Shown one piece after another: positions 34,913 through 45,900 of a stretch of 64,000 nucleotides of DNA. The stretch's first letter is position 1. Each line of letters begins with the position of its first letter. The position numbers were made by a program, and so were the translations under genes. The DNA comes from Dissophora ornata (Eukaryota > Mortierellomycota > Mortierellomycetes > Mortierellales > Mortierellaceae), in the NCBI GenBank assembly GCA_025201705.1, contig MU616568.1, positions 1-64,000 on the forward strand. Reading direction: 5' to 3'. The notes beneath the pieces are model-generated. The model ran no database searches. It was not told where the DNA came from and saw only the letters and a program-made list of their open reading frames with translations.

Positions 34913-37900
34913 TCAAAATTTCTCTACAGCCTCAACATCGATCGCGTTCAGATCCACCTCCTCGCCAGCCACGAAGACTCGCTTCACGAACAGATCTTCG
35001 GACAGGAAGACCAAATCCGCGTCAGCACCAGGCTTGATCACGCCCTTGGTCTCTTGGATGCCAAGCAAGACAGCTGGGTGCAATGTTACAGCTTCGACGG
35101 CCTCGACCAGAGAGCAGTGCGTGAACTTGATAAAATTACGCATGCACGCGTCCAGGGTGATCACACTAGAAGAAGGGCAGCAGAGATCACCGTCGTCATT
35201 TACATTTGCATGTGCTTTGATGGAGCCCCCCTGGTTACTGGCATTGCGACCCTCACTCCTATTTTCGCCGTTGCTGTCATGATGACAACCACAATCGCTC
35301 ATATCTCGCTGATTATCTCTGCCGCCTTTTGTTTGGCGAGTTGATTGTTGGTTGCCAATAGTTGTCGCGTTATTGCCGTTGCTGATGTCGTTATTGTCCT
35401 GGCTGATATCGCCAGCATGATCGCGATGATGGTGTACGTCTTCCAACGCGGCTCCCTTATTCTCCACTCGTGCAACTAGATCATGAGATCTCCCACTGTT
35501 GGCTATGGACACTCCATCGAAACTGTCCTCGTAGTCCTCGTCTGTAAAATGAAGAGTGATAAAGCGCACGCTGTGCTCCGATCCATGGTGTTCCTCATAG
35601 GCGTCATAAACCATATGCTCTTCGTATTCATAGGATGGCGCTGTTTCTATTGTCCATTCGAACTTTGCCAGGACCTCAAGCGGAGCGAAAAAGAATTCTT
35701 GACGGAGACACTGGTGGTCAGGGGACCCGGGAGCCATCGTTAATGGAGACAGAGGTGTCGAGTCAGGAGGTGTGGGAAGAAAGCCCTCATTATGGTCCTC
35801 GATATGAACTTCGTCCGAGGGAGAGGAAGGGCCTTCAGTCAGTCGAGCGGGTGCCGTGCCGCTCTTCAGTCCTCGCTGGTCATCCAGTCTCAAAACGTCC
35901 GACTTCTTGTTGTCGATTAAAAATCCAGGTTGGTTGTTACGATCCGCCTCGCTGAACTGATGGGTATGAGTGCGGTTATGGGTATCACCCGATGCTCTGC
36001 GAAAGAGTTGCCAGACACAATACTTAGTATTGAACGAGATATCAAACGTTGCATGAACATACAGGCCTAGCGTTCGCTATGTTCATCTTTCCCTTTGTGA
36101 CCACTTAACCAGTGGAGTCTAATCCACAAGCAACGCCATAGGAGTCCATTTCCTCATCCGCTGATGGAAGCGAAATACTAAATACATACCTTCCTGCGGG
36201 AATGTCCATATTTTTTATGTAGACGCGGTCCTCTTCCTTTGTAATGTTTATGTTTCCGAGCTGGCAGTTTCTTGGTGCGAGGCCCATGGCCGACATAGCG
36301 TCAGTGACTAAGATGACGCCGTCTGGGTGGGAGTCGTATGCAATCTTGACAGAGTTGGGATGGACATGAATACCATCGCAAATAAGACCGTAGTACGGCC
36401 GAGGAAAATCTAGCCTAGAGCCCAATAGACCAATGACACCAGGGTCGCGGTGGTGGAACTGAGGCATGGCGTTGAACAAGTGTGTGATAAATGTAGCTCC
36501 TTTCTTCACAGCTTCCTCAGCCTGCGAGATGTTTGCCATGGAATGACCTAAAGGGATTGGGGCAAACGAGGAATAAAAATAATGAGTTTTCTATGCGTGG
36601 AAGAAGGGGTTCATGCTCATTATTCAATGTTGCTTACCGATTGAGACCGTGATGCCAGCCTTAACAAGGTCTGGAATGCTGGCCAAGACGCCTTCGAGTT
36701 CAGGAGCGCAGGTGATGATCTTGACGCATTGTAGGTCATCATCGCTCAATTTCCTTTGGGCCTCAGGTGTGTCTTCCTCGAAACCGTAGACATCCTTAAA
36801 GTCCTTGTATCCGTTAGGGGCAGACGCCTGGAGGACCTTGAGCTCATGGGCACCGTTTCGAGCCTTGTTGATGAACGGTCCCTCTACATGGGCGCCAAGG
36901 ACTGTGGCGCCAGTTTCGGCTGAGCCAGGTCGAGGTTTGAGATGAGAAAGGACCTGTGGAGGGCGATAAGCGCGTGATCCACCATTAGCACAGCGTGTAA
37001 CGATCGATACGCACAACCCTTTGCTTTCTTCACCAATGCACGGAACGATCACAAAGAAAGGTCCGACTGCTAACAAAAAACAACAATAATGTCGACTTCA
37101 TACCTTGTGATAGACCGAGGCGCTAGATGACACAATTGTGGGGCAGTATGAGGTCGTTCCAAACTTGAGTAGACCGCGGTTGACCTTGAGCAAGCCCTGC
37201 TCGTAAGTATCGTGGTCCAAAGGCACGGAGAAATCAACCCCGAAGGCACCTTTGATGAATTGAACAGCGTATGTTAGAGGAAATACAACCCGATCATGTT
37301 CTCATCAGGATCGCGATGACGAATCAAGCGACATTTTCGGCGAGCTCAAAGAAAGAAAGCTGGCTGTTAGCATTCTCATTCATTGCTCTTTCCCGAACAA
37401 ACAGGCGATGAAAATGGGTAAGTTGGACATATACATGTATGTCTGCTGGTGAGTATGCCTTCCGCCTTCCATGCCGCAACAAGGGCTGAATGAAGAGGGG
37501 CAGAACATAGTAAAGTATGAAGGAGGGATAACTCGTAATGGATCGAGGTAAGGTATTGAAGACAAACAAATAGACAAATCAACAAATCAACAAATCAACA
37601 AATCAACAAATCAACAAAACAACAAGTGAAAGTGAACACAACGATGCAACGAAATCTTGATAAAAACCATGATAAAACAATCAAAAGGCGCTAGCAACGG
37701 ACAGGTCGGAGGGAAAGGTGTTAGGGAAGAGCGAGGTACTAAAAGATTGAAAAGCAATGCGAGCTGAAAGAGCAAAGACAACAAATAAATAGTCGAGAGA
37801 GCCTGTCCAGTTCACCCACGATATTGAGGGCGGATGTAGTTTACTCTTGCAACACAAGGATATTCAGCAACAAAAAAAAAGTTTGCAGACTGCTTGTTTT

Positions 37901-38519
37901 TTTTTTCTCTGCATGGCTGCTTGTTTACGAATCCGAGCATGCTCATAATTGAGTGTGGGTAATAAGACGAGTCGAGGGAAGTTATGGAAGTGTCTGCATG
38001 TCTGCTGCTCTTTGCCGCGGAGGAAAATCGCGACGACAAAGTAGATACGCAGATACAATGTGAAAACCGTGTACGCGCTTGATGCATGAGCGACAACGCG
38101 CTGGCGTGGTGGAGGAAGTATCGGATGACGTGTGGTGAGGGAAGGCGACATGGAACGCGCAGCCGAAGCGTGTACAAGTAGTATAAAGGGAGTGTGTTCT
38201 AGTCCTGGGGGTTGACCATTTTACCATTAATCTGGGCTTCAATAAAGCCAGGGACGACAAGCAATCCTTGAGCATCGAGCACCACATCGGGGAGTCGTTT
38301 CTGGTACCAAAAGAACTTGTTTGGGTCAATGATCTTTCCGTCCTGGATCCAGATGGAGTCTTTTTCCACAATTTTGTGGTCCCTTAGAATCCTACAGTTG
38401 GTGATCTTGGTGACCTTTGGCTCATTTTCCGGAAGAGGAGTGCTGGGTTCAGAAGAGGCAGGTGAGGTGGGCGAAGAGAGGAAGTAATGTGATCGAAGGG
38501 CGACTGGGTATTGCATCAT
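34913..38519 (-). CDS. N-acetylglucosamine-6-phosphate deacetylase with large internal insert
   Basis: Five exons: 38519-38225, 37249-37104, 36953-36638, 36547-36190, 35996-34913; phases close; 732 residues against about 400 for the family. Conserved parts: DGKIID, PGFIEAQINGAFGVDFS, the metal-site AHVEGPF, SIGHSMA, THLFNAM, DGIHVHP and the catalytic Asp in VTDAMSAMG. After residue 372 about 270 residues of Asp/Glu/His/Asn/Ser-rich sequence intervene before the family resumes with SVITLDACMRNF... TLHPAVLLGI... GADADLVFL. It converts GlcNAc-6-P to glucosamine-6-P in chitin and amino-sugar catabolism. Intron 1 is 975 nt, about ten times the local norm. NagA/AMDHD2 family is certain; activity with the insert is inferred. 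Confidence 0.92.
37571..37622. repeat. 8-nt microsatellite in the deacetylase intron
   Basis: Five to six copies of AAATCAAC in tandem within the 975-nt first intron (37,250-38,224) of the deacetylase gene. The repeat is non-coding. Confidence 0.85.
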
Positions 38520-40062
38520 GACTGGTGACAAAGCGATGTCAAAGGTAATGACTGAAGAAGGAATATGGTGATCGTGAAAGCGAAGGGAGACGTGGGGTCG
38601 ACTTTAACGATCGGCGGATAGAAGGAGGAGAGGGAGTGGCGGAAAGAAGGAAGAGGAAAGAAGGAAACGCGGACAGAAGGAACGATTAGCCAGAGACAGA
38701 AAGGAAAAGAGAAGAACGACTACCTTTCTGCTTGAGAACACTCAAGGGAAGAGGAGCAAGAGAAGGAAGAAAGTTCACGACTACTGCGTAGACACAATAA
38801 CTGAATATGAAATTAAGAACGAGAAGGGAGTCAGGGGTGTGGACACACGGCAGAGATAACCCCATCACTTACATCTCGTCATATATGACTGAATACCCTG
38901 GAGTAATTCAATCATGCTCCGTCTCCTGTGTGGTCCACACGAACACCTGCAAACCTGTCCATCCACCAGTATGCATGTGCTTGAAGAGTTAGCCAGTGCA
39001 AGGCTCGCACGCTCTGCTTGTAAGGTCATGGACTTACATTGCTTGTTTTCATCCACCTTTCATTCATTCACCCCTTTGCCTTTTCACTCTGGTCTTAGTT
39101 TGTTGCGTTAAAACGGTATGGATAGTTTCACTATAATTGTCCGCCTTTGCTCAAACGCAACATGCATTTGAATCTTGTTAAAATCCAAACACGGTAGTGA
39201 CACCGAAGAGCTCACCAGAGCGAGTGTGTAGAGCGGTGAAAGCAGTGTGTAATAAACTAATACTGCACAGAACGTTGCCACGTCGCAAGGGTGGAGCCTC
39301 GGTTTCCCGTTTTATTTTGTCTGTCGCTGATGATCGAGATAAGTGATTGTGCTTTATCAGGCATCAATATGTGGTATTGCATTTATTTATCCTTTTTCTT
39401 GTTGCCTGTTAACTGAGTGGAACGTGCATGAAAAAGACAAGGTGTCCATCGCCCTATTGCCAAAATCTTCAGGTGTAGTTAAGTGATACGATTTTATTTT
39501 TACATCCGATTATATCGCTCTCAAGAAATAACTCCTGCCATTCACTACGTCTTCCATGGGAATAACTACTCGGCTGTGCCAATACGTCAAAACTGAATCC
39601 CAGGGATGCTTTTTGACGCTTGTTTAAGTAATTCAAAACCGTAGCTCAAATCATGCCACCCTTCTTGTATCTGACTTGGATGACTGTACTAGCTACCTAA
39701 AGGTCGTAGCCACACAAACTTCTTTCGAATATATCCCTGTCGCTTTAGTCCTTTGCATATATTCCTGTGAGCATCGTTAGTATTGCTGGTTACTAGGATG
39801 TTTGTCAGCGGAAATCCGACGCCCGATTTTCGTCTCTGGGCACAATCACAATCGATTTCAAATCTCAGTTATGCAAAATTCGTGGAGAACGCGTGGGAAC
39901 GCAGAGAGCGTAGCAGCAAAATAACATTGGAAATAAAAAGCCAGAGCAAATACTTCACCAGCAAGAATGATTAAGAGAGACGATTATTAACTGTAGTTTT
40001 ATTACGTTACAAATACAGGTAAAAGTACAATGCGTCACGGAACGCCTCGGGTTACCAGAAAG
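38520..40062. other. Intergenic, 1.5 kb, no gene seen
   Basis: Upstream of the deacetylase and downstream of the next minus-strand gene. Only short frames of poor composition. I see no repeat shared with the rest of the window. Confidence 0.5.
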
Positions 40063-41526
40063 CTAAGTATCTCGCCCGATTTCTTCAGCAACTGATGAAT
40101 TGATAGAGCCGGTTGATGCAACGGATGATGCCGAGGCGATGGAGGGAGAGTATAGATGGGATCGCGACATTACAAGCCGCCCTTTGAGTGGCTCCTTTCT
40201 CCGAGGTAGCGGCGGTGAATTTTGGAGGGGAGGCAGCGGTGAAATTCCATGGCCATGGCCGTAAAAATGCCCATCGAAGTGGGTCTGTAGCAGACTCGTT
40301 GGTGCAGCCGGAAGGATACTAGGTATTTCATCACCACTAGAGGCGTTTTCGTGAGTCTCTTGGCCATCCACGAGCAATGCAGAGTCATCGCCCAAAGCAA
40401 TAGCTGCCGCCGCAGCGGTGATGGAATTGGGTCTTGGTTTTGAAGTGGAGGTGGGTAATGAGGTATTGTTAGGTACAATTGGTTCGTTGACAGAGCTGGG
40501 GTTGGAGTTGACTGGAGGAGAGGTGGAAGAGTGCACACAAGCCGAAATGCTGCGAGTAACACTGTTGACCGGCTTCGCAGCGCCGGGCGTTTGGTAATAT
40601 TGATGGCCATGAAAGTTGTATTGGTGGATCATGTGGCTTGTGGACCTGGTTGGTTTCTGCTTGAGCCACTCTTTTGCCTCAGGCGAGGTCCCAATGAGGC
40701 GAAGATCGGCAGGGAGCAGCCTCTGTTGTTGGCGATAGTGGGCTTGGTGATCAATGTCATGTCGCTTCGGTGAAATTGAAGGACCATTCAGATCGATGTC
40801 TAGAACGTTCGTGCCCTCGTATTTGCGTTCCTCTTGTTGATTCAGACCCTGATTCAAGGGCTGCTGAGGTATCATCACTATCGGCGCAGAGTGATATAAG
40901 CTAGTTGGCTCCTGTATTGAGGTAGGGTTGGTAGCAGCATAGGGATCATAAATCTGGCTACTGGCAGAGGTCGCTGTGGTTGAGGACGTGACAGAGAAGG
41001 ATGGTGCAGGGGACGAGGGGGTCAATGGAGAGTATTCTGCCTTTGATCTTGAATAGAACTCGGCTTGGGATGTCAACGAGGCCCTTGGAGTGAAGCCGTC
41101 GCATGTCAATGGCCGAGGTGTCTTGGAGGTTGAGCCTGAGTTGGATGTCTGCCGATGGACATGGAATGATCCTTGGCGATTAACATCCTTGCCTTCTATT
41201 CCTCCGGTGGAATTATGGACAGGACTGGCAGGACCGATAGCTTCTTCAGAATAAATCGGTTTGGAGTGAAGAAGTTGGAGAGGTTGCGGGGGTTGTTGCG
41301 GCGGGGGACACTCTTCCAGATGTGGCAAGTGTTGCTGTGGCAGGGGATACTCTTCCAGCTGTGGCAACTGTTTCTGTAACTGTTGCTGTTGCAGTTGGCC
41401 TTGGTCCTCCTCCTCCTCCTGCTGTTTCTTCTTCTTACGGCTGCTGCTGGAGCCTAGTCGCTTTTTGGCCCTTCTGGCGAGCTGCTCGCTAACCTTGTCG
41501 TGGTCTGAGCTCGAGACGTTCCCCAT
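40063..41526 (-). CDS. Unknown protein with N-myristoylation-like start and Lys/Gln-rich N-terminus
   Basis: Single exon, 487 residues. It starts MGNVSSSD, which fits the N-myristoyltransferase consensus (Gly2, Ser6). It is followed by a polybasic patch (RRAKKRLG, RKKKK, residues 18-35), the usual myristate-plus-basic membrane anchor. After that come Glu and Gln/Pro-rich runs, then Ser/Thr/Pro-rich disordered sequence with a conserved-looking stretch near 270-320 (LPADLRLIGTSPEAKEWL). No catalytic domain is recognised. A peripheral plasma-membrane or endomembrane scaffold is an inference. Gln/Leu/Pro repeats around 45-80 encode QLPQLEEYPLPQQ-like units. Confidence 0.75.
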   Translation of the reverse strand: MGNVSSSDHDKVSEQLARRAKKRLGSSSSRKKKKQQEEEEDQGQLQQQQLQKQLPQLEEYPLPQQHLPHLEECPPPQQPPQPLQLLHSKPIYSEEAIGPASPVHNSTGGIEGKDVNRQGSFHVHRQTSNSGSTSKTPRPLTCDGFTPRASLTSQAEFYSRSKAEYSPLTPSSPAPSFSVTSSTTATSASSQIYDPYAATNPTSIQEPTSLYHSAPIVMIPQQPLNQGLNQQEERKYEGTNVLDIDLNGPSISPKRHDIDHQAHYRQQQRLLPADLRLIGTSPEAKEWLKQKPTRSTSHMIHQYNFHGHQYYQTPGAAKPVNSVTRSISACVHSSTSPPVNSNPSSVNEPIVPNNTSLPTSTSKPRPNSITAAAAAIALGDDSALLVDGQETHENASSGDEIPSILPAAPTSLLQTHFDGHFYGHGHGISPLPPLQNSPPLPRRKEPLKGRLVMSRSHLYSPSIASASSVASTGSINSSVAEEIGRDT

Positions 41527-42888
41527 CGCTGTAGTAGGCGTGAATGTGACGGATATGTTTAAATAAACGTGAGACTAGAAGAAGAAGGGGAAGGGAGGGG
41601 AGAGAGGGGGGGGAGGGGGAGGGGGAGAGAGAGGAGAGTGGAATGGAGCAAAGCAATTTGAATGCAGAAATGAATGAACAACTGAATGAATGAATGATGA
41701 AATGAACGGATGAACGAATGAAAGAAAAAGAAATAAATGGGGTGTGGAGTGGGCGTGCATCCTTGCCGAGGCAGGTGTCACGGAGCACTTGCATGCACAC
41801 AGTTTCATTGCATTTGTTAATATGAGTTGCTTCGCGCAACCCAGTGACCTGGTCTGGACTGACGGGACCGCCGGCTGCTTAGCAAGGCAATAAGGGAGGC
41901 CAGCCTGCTCCGTTTGCTGTGACGTATGGAGTTGGCTTAGACGCTGACATAACCGCATGGTGCGCCACACTGACACTGATAAACCAAAAACTAACGCGTA
42001 TTGAGCTGGCCGGGCTTCTACTCCACTAACCTGGTTTGCTTGCCTCCTAAATGTTGTTGTGGACACCGAAACAACGACCTACCAGCTCGTCGGATTTTTT
42101 TGTTTATTTGTTGGACATATAATATGTCGAATCAGCTGAGGGTCAGCATAGGGGTGCCGGGTCCTGCAAGCGCTAGTCATGCGCTGTTGCCTACCTACAG
42201 CATGTGTATTGTTCGTATCTGCTTGTGAGCGAAAAAAGTGAGGCTGTGCTCACGCGAGTGCACTGCGGAGTTGGAATTCTAGTGGCACGCACAGACACGA
42301 CGCATTGCCATGCTCGACGCGTGAAATGCCGCGTTGCGTTTACGTTGAGAACGGCAATCCTTGGAATGGGCATAATCACATCCCTTCCACCCTCCTTCAT
42401 GTTTGCTTTCTCTCCTCTCTTTATTTCTCTTTCTACTACATATGTGTTTATGCGTGCATGCACTTCTGCCACCTCCTAATATGGAGTGTCATATTCCTCC
42501 GCCACTAATGCAGTTCCATTTGCATTGAATCCTGTCTGGGTCTTACTTCTCCATCGTATCTTCCTGTAGCTCCATGAAGGGAGCCGCCTTTTTCTCTTTC
42601 ATTCATTCGTTCGTTTAGTCAACGGCATGAGAGCGATTCGATGTTTCATCAACTCCTCATTTCCACGAAAGTTATCCATACCTACGATCTTATCAAAATA
42701 AAAAGAAATAGAACGAATCACGCATGAAGCTGCTCCTTTGGGTTCCGCATTACGTCTGGTACATGCATCATTGAAAGTTAGAAACAAAACATACTCACAA
42801 ATAAACAAAGAAAAAAGGCTCACAATCTGCCATCACGCTTCTTCCCACCGCTTCTTTTCTTCACCTCCACCAGTGGGATCGTCATTTC
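41527..42888. other. Intergenic, 1.4 kb, no gene seen
   Basis: Shared upstream region of the myristoylated protein gene (-) and the anoctamin relic (+). 41,575-41,720 is a purine-rich stretch with loose GAATGAAT-type repeats. No supported gene. Confidence 0.5.
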
Positions 42889-42959
42889 GATGAATACTCT
42901 CTCTACCTCCCCTCCTCTCTGTTTCTTATTCTCTGATACCCACTCACGTCTTCTTCAGT

Positions 42960-45900
42960 TAACAATAATGATAGCTGGGGTCATTCTAGTACACGTACCA
43001 CTTTCAATGCAGCCAATGCATACCCGCTTACGGAAAACAACCCTATCCCTAACCCCAACTCAGCTGCATTAAGCATAGATAACTGCAATTGCCTTGAGGG
43101 AACGAACAACTTCCAAAATCACGCACAACAGCAGTCTGGACTGAATGCCGCATTTAATACGGATATACCAATTAGTAGGTCGCCGTCCGCTGGCACCTGC
43201 GGCAATGCGACAGGGTTCCTTAATCCCAATCGGTGGAGCGAATCGCGGCATAGGAGGATTTACCAGCAAGATCTGGACTCGCAGGACAGAAGGCGTATCC
43301 CAAGAGCAAACGGAACTCGAAGTGATGTAGACCGACAACTAGGGACGATCCGGAACATCGACAGTTTGTCCTCAGAGTCCATAACTCGCAGCTGTGTGAT
43401 CAAACTCTCGATGACAACCCAAGCTACTCCTCGCCGAATAGATCAAATCTAGATATACATCCAGAAAACAGACCCCAGATTTGCAAGCGGAGGCAGGACA
43501 GGAGAGGGCTCTCTCCACCAATTCATGGCCACCATCGTCGTCGCAATGGGGAATCGTCGACCCCTTCACTTTCATCACCGCTCGCCTCAGACTCTATGAG
43601 ATCTGAAAAGCGCCGCAGTTCATCTATTCGCCGCAGCGGGACCATATCCGCGGCTGCAGAGGAAGTAGCGATAGAGGAGGCGCTAGCAGAACGACAGGAT
43701 CGCAAAGTCATCTGTAGGACTATGAGCAGCTACCGAGTCGTTAATTTACTATACCACGCCGATGCGGATTTGTTCGATGCGATCCAGGAATGTAAAGACG
43801 CTCACCCGACACTTTGGCTGGACGATGCAATCGACGTTTTCGGTAGGTTATAGCCATCGCTGGGCGTTCATGGCCTTGACCGATAAAATGCAATTGTTCT
43901 TCTAACTATCTCTGTGATCCTCCGCAGAGTCAGCAAAAGGTGCAGATGCTTTGGCGCAACTTGTGTATTCTACAAAGGCGTTCGACATTATTTTGAAGCA
44001 CAACGCTTCTGATGAGGATCTCGTCCAAATCTTCGATAACAGCAATTGCGCCTCTCGGTCACCTTTATCTTCTCCAAGGCAACCTTCGCCCTGCCAGCAG
44101 CGAAGGAAGAGAGGTATATCCACTCCTTTGTCTGGCGAGGGACACATAGAGAAACTCGCAGTAGCAAAGGCAGGTGCACCAATTCAACTTCACTCTCCTT
44201 CCTAGGCGCCGCCAGGCATAACAACACCACTTGACTTTGTGGAGGATTCGGATCCAAACTCGCATAGCGACCAAAATCTTCGCCACTCTAAACTGTCAGA
44301 ACTTCAGCATTCTCCAGCAAAGTTGCTTTCAAAAGCTCTTTCTTTGAGATTGTTAACAAAATCGGCGAGTTCTTCACCTCAGTTCGGACCAGACTCTGCA
44401 CCTCCGGACCCACAGCGACCACAAAGCATGTCTCACATAATTTGCCCCATGTCGGGAGCGATTGATGGCAACAAAGATACACCTTTACCTCTATTACTGT
44501 CACCTGAAGGTCCGCCTTTTCAGCTCTTGCAACCGCTCGATTGTTCACGGATCTATTTCCAAGCCCAAGGTCACCGACAATTGCGCTCGAGAGTGAAGAT
44601 CGAGTGACCACTAGTAGATGCAGTAACATGGACAACCAACAAACGGTGCTCAACAGTCAATACGCCCTGTCTGCTTCCGAAGTCTTTCCGTCAACAGGTC
44701 AACAGCACGGTTTTACCATCAGTTCCTTATACATCAAGGATATTACCAACCATTGAGCTCCTCTTTCCGTGCTTGAAACAATCGGGTTTGGAACAAAGGA
44801 GAGAGGCGGCGCTCTTCAAAGCGGTGCATTTGACGGGTTTTCATTTAGCAGAGCCAGGAAGGCGATGGTCCGATGTGGCTCGACACGTTGGTGCCGTTCA
44901 AAAAGATGGGTCTCACGTAGGGTCTCACGTAGGGTCTCATTTGGGAACAGATGGCCGCCCGGGATTTTTTCAGACTAGTCGGCGTGGGTACTTGGTAAGT
45001 CTGATCGACCATTATCTCGATAGTAAAATCGTAGCCGGCATTGCGATCTGCTCACCATTTCATCACACTAATAGGTCGGCAGTATTATGATGAGAACAGA
45101 GTTGAGAAACTATCCTTATGGCCAAAAAATGGGGTTGCGATCGGCCTTACGATACGGGGTGTATCAAAAACTGCAAGCGTTTGTCTCTGTCACTTAACGG
45201 AGGCGCAAATGAGGCTATATTCGTTATTATTGATACCGAATCTTAGTTTACTCCTTCCGCAGCTATGCGATTCATGATGGATTATGGAAGAGACATTCCA
45301 ATTCGACGTATGATTTGAACTACAGAGCGCAACTGCGGATCAAGTGGGCTGAACGGCTCTGGAGAGGCCAGCCTCTAGACTTAGTTAATGCATACTTCGG
45401 GGAGTGGATCGGGATATATTTTGCGTGGCTGGGTCATTACACTAAATGGCTTTCGATTCCAGCGGTAGTCGGAATCGCCGTGTTTGCCTTTGGCATCACT
45501 AACGCTGCAAGGCAAGATCCAAAAACTTACACATGTTTTATGAGCTCCGTTATCTCTTCTGAATTCTCGAAGTCTGACGCGCGCTTTGCTTCAAACAACA
45601 GGTTGAAAAAATTAGATGCGACACCCAATGCCCTCTTTGCACGTTTTGACGATGCCGTTCGCCTTGTTCGTCCACGGTTTACATCGAGTTTTAGAAACGA
45701 GCCAATCAATACTACGCGTGCCAATGGAACATGAACGATTATGAGCTTGTGGAACGGAGTTCAGGGCAACTAAAGTTCGGTACTCGCAAGTCACAGGCAA
45801 GCGAGAACTCTACTACCCAATGTACTGGAAAGCTCTGCGTATCCTAGATAGTTATTGCGGTGCTTCTTGCGGTACGTGAGTTGGGCTATATAAGCGAGCC

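Noticed and set aside
37812..38371. Several 95-129-codon frames inside the deacetylase first intron
   Set aside because: They overlap in different frames, have many Ser/Phe/His and no supportable starts or homologies.
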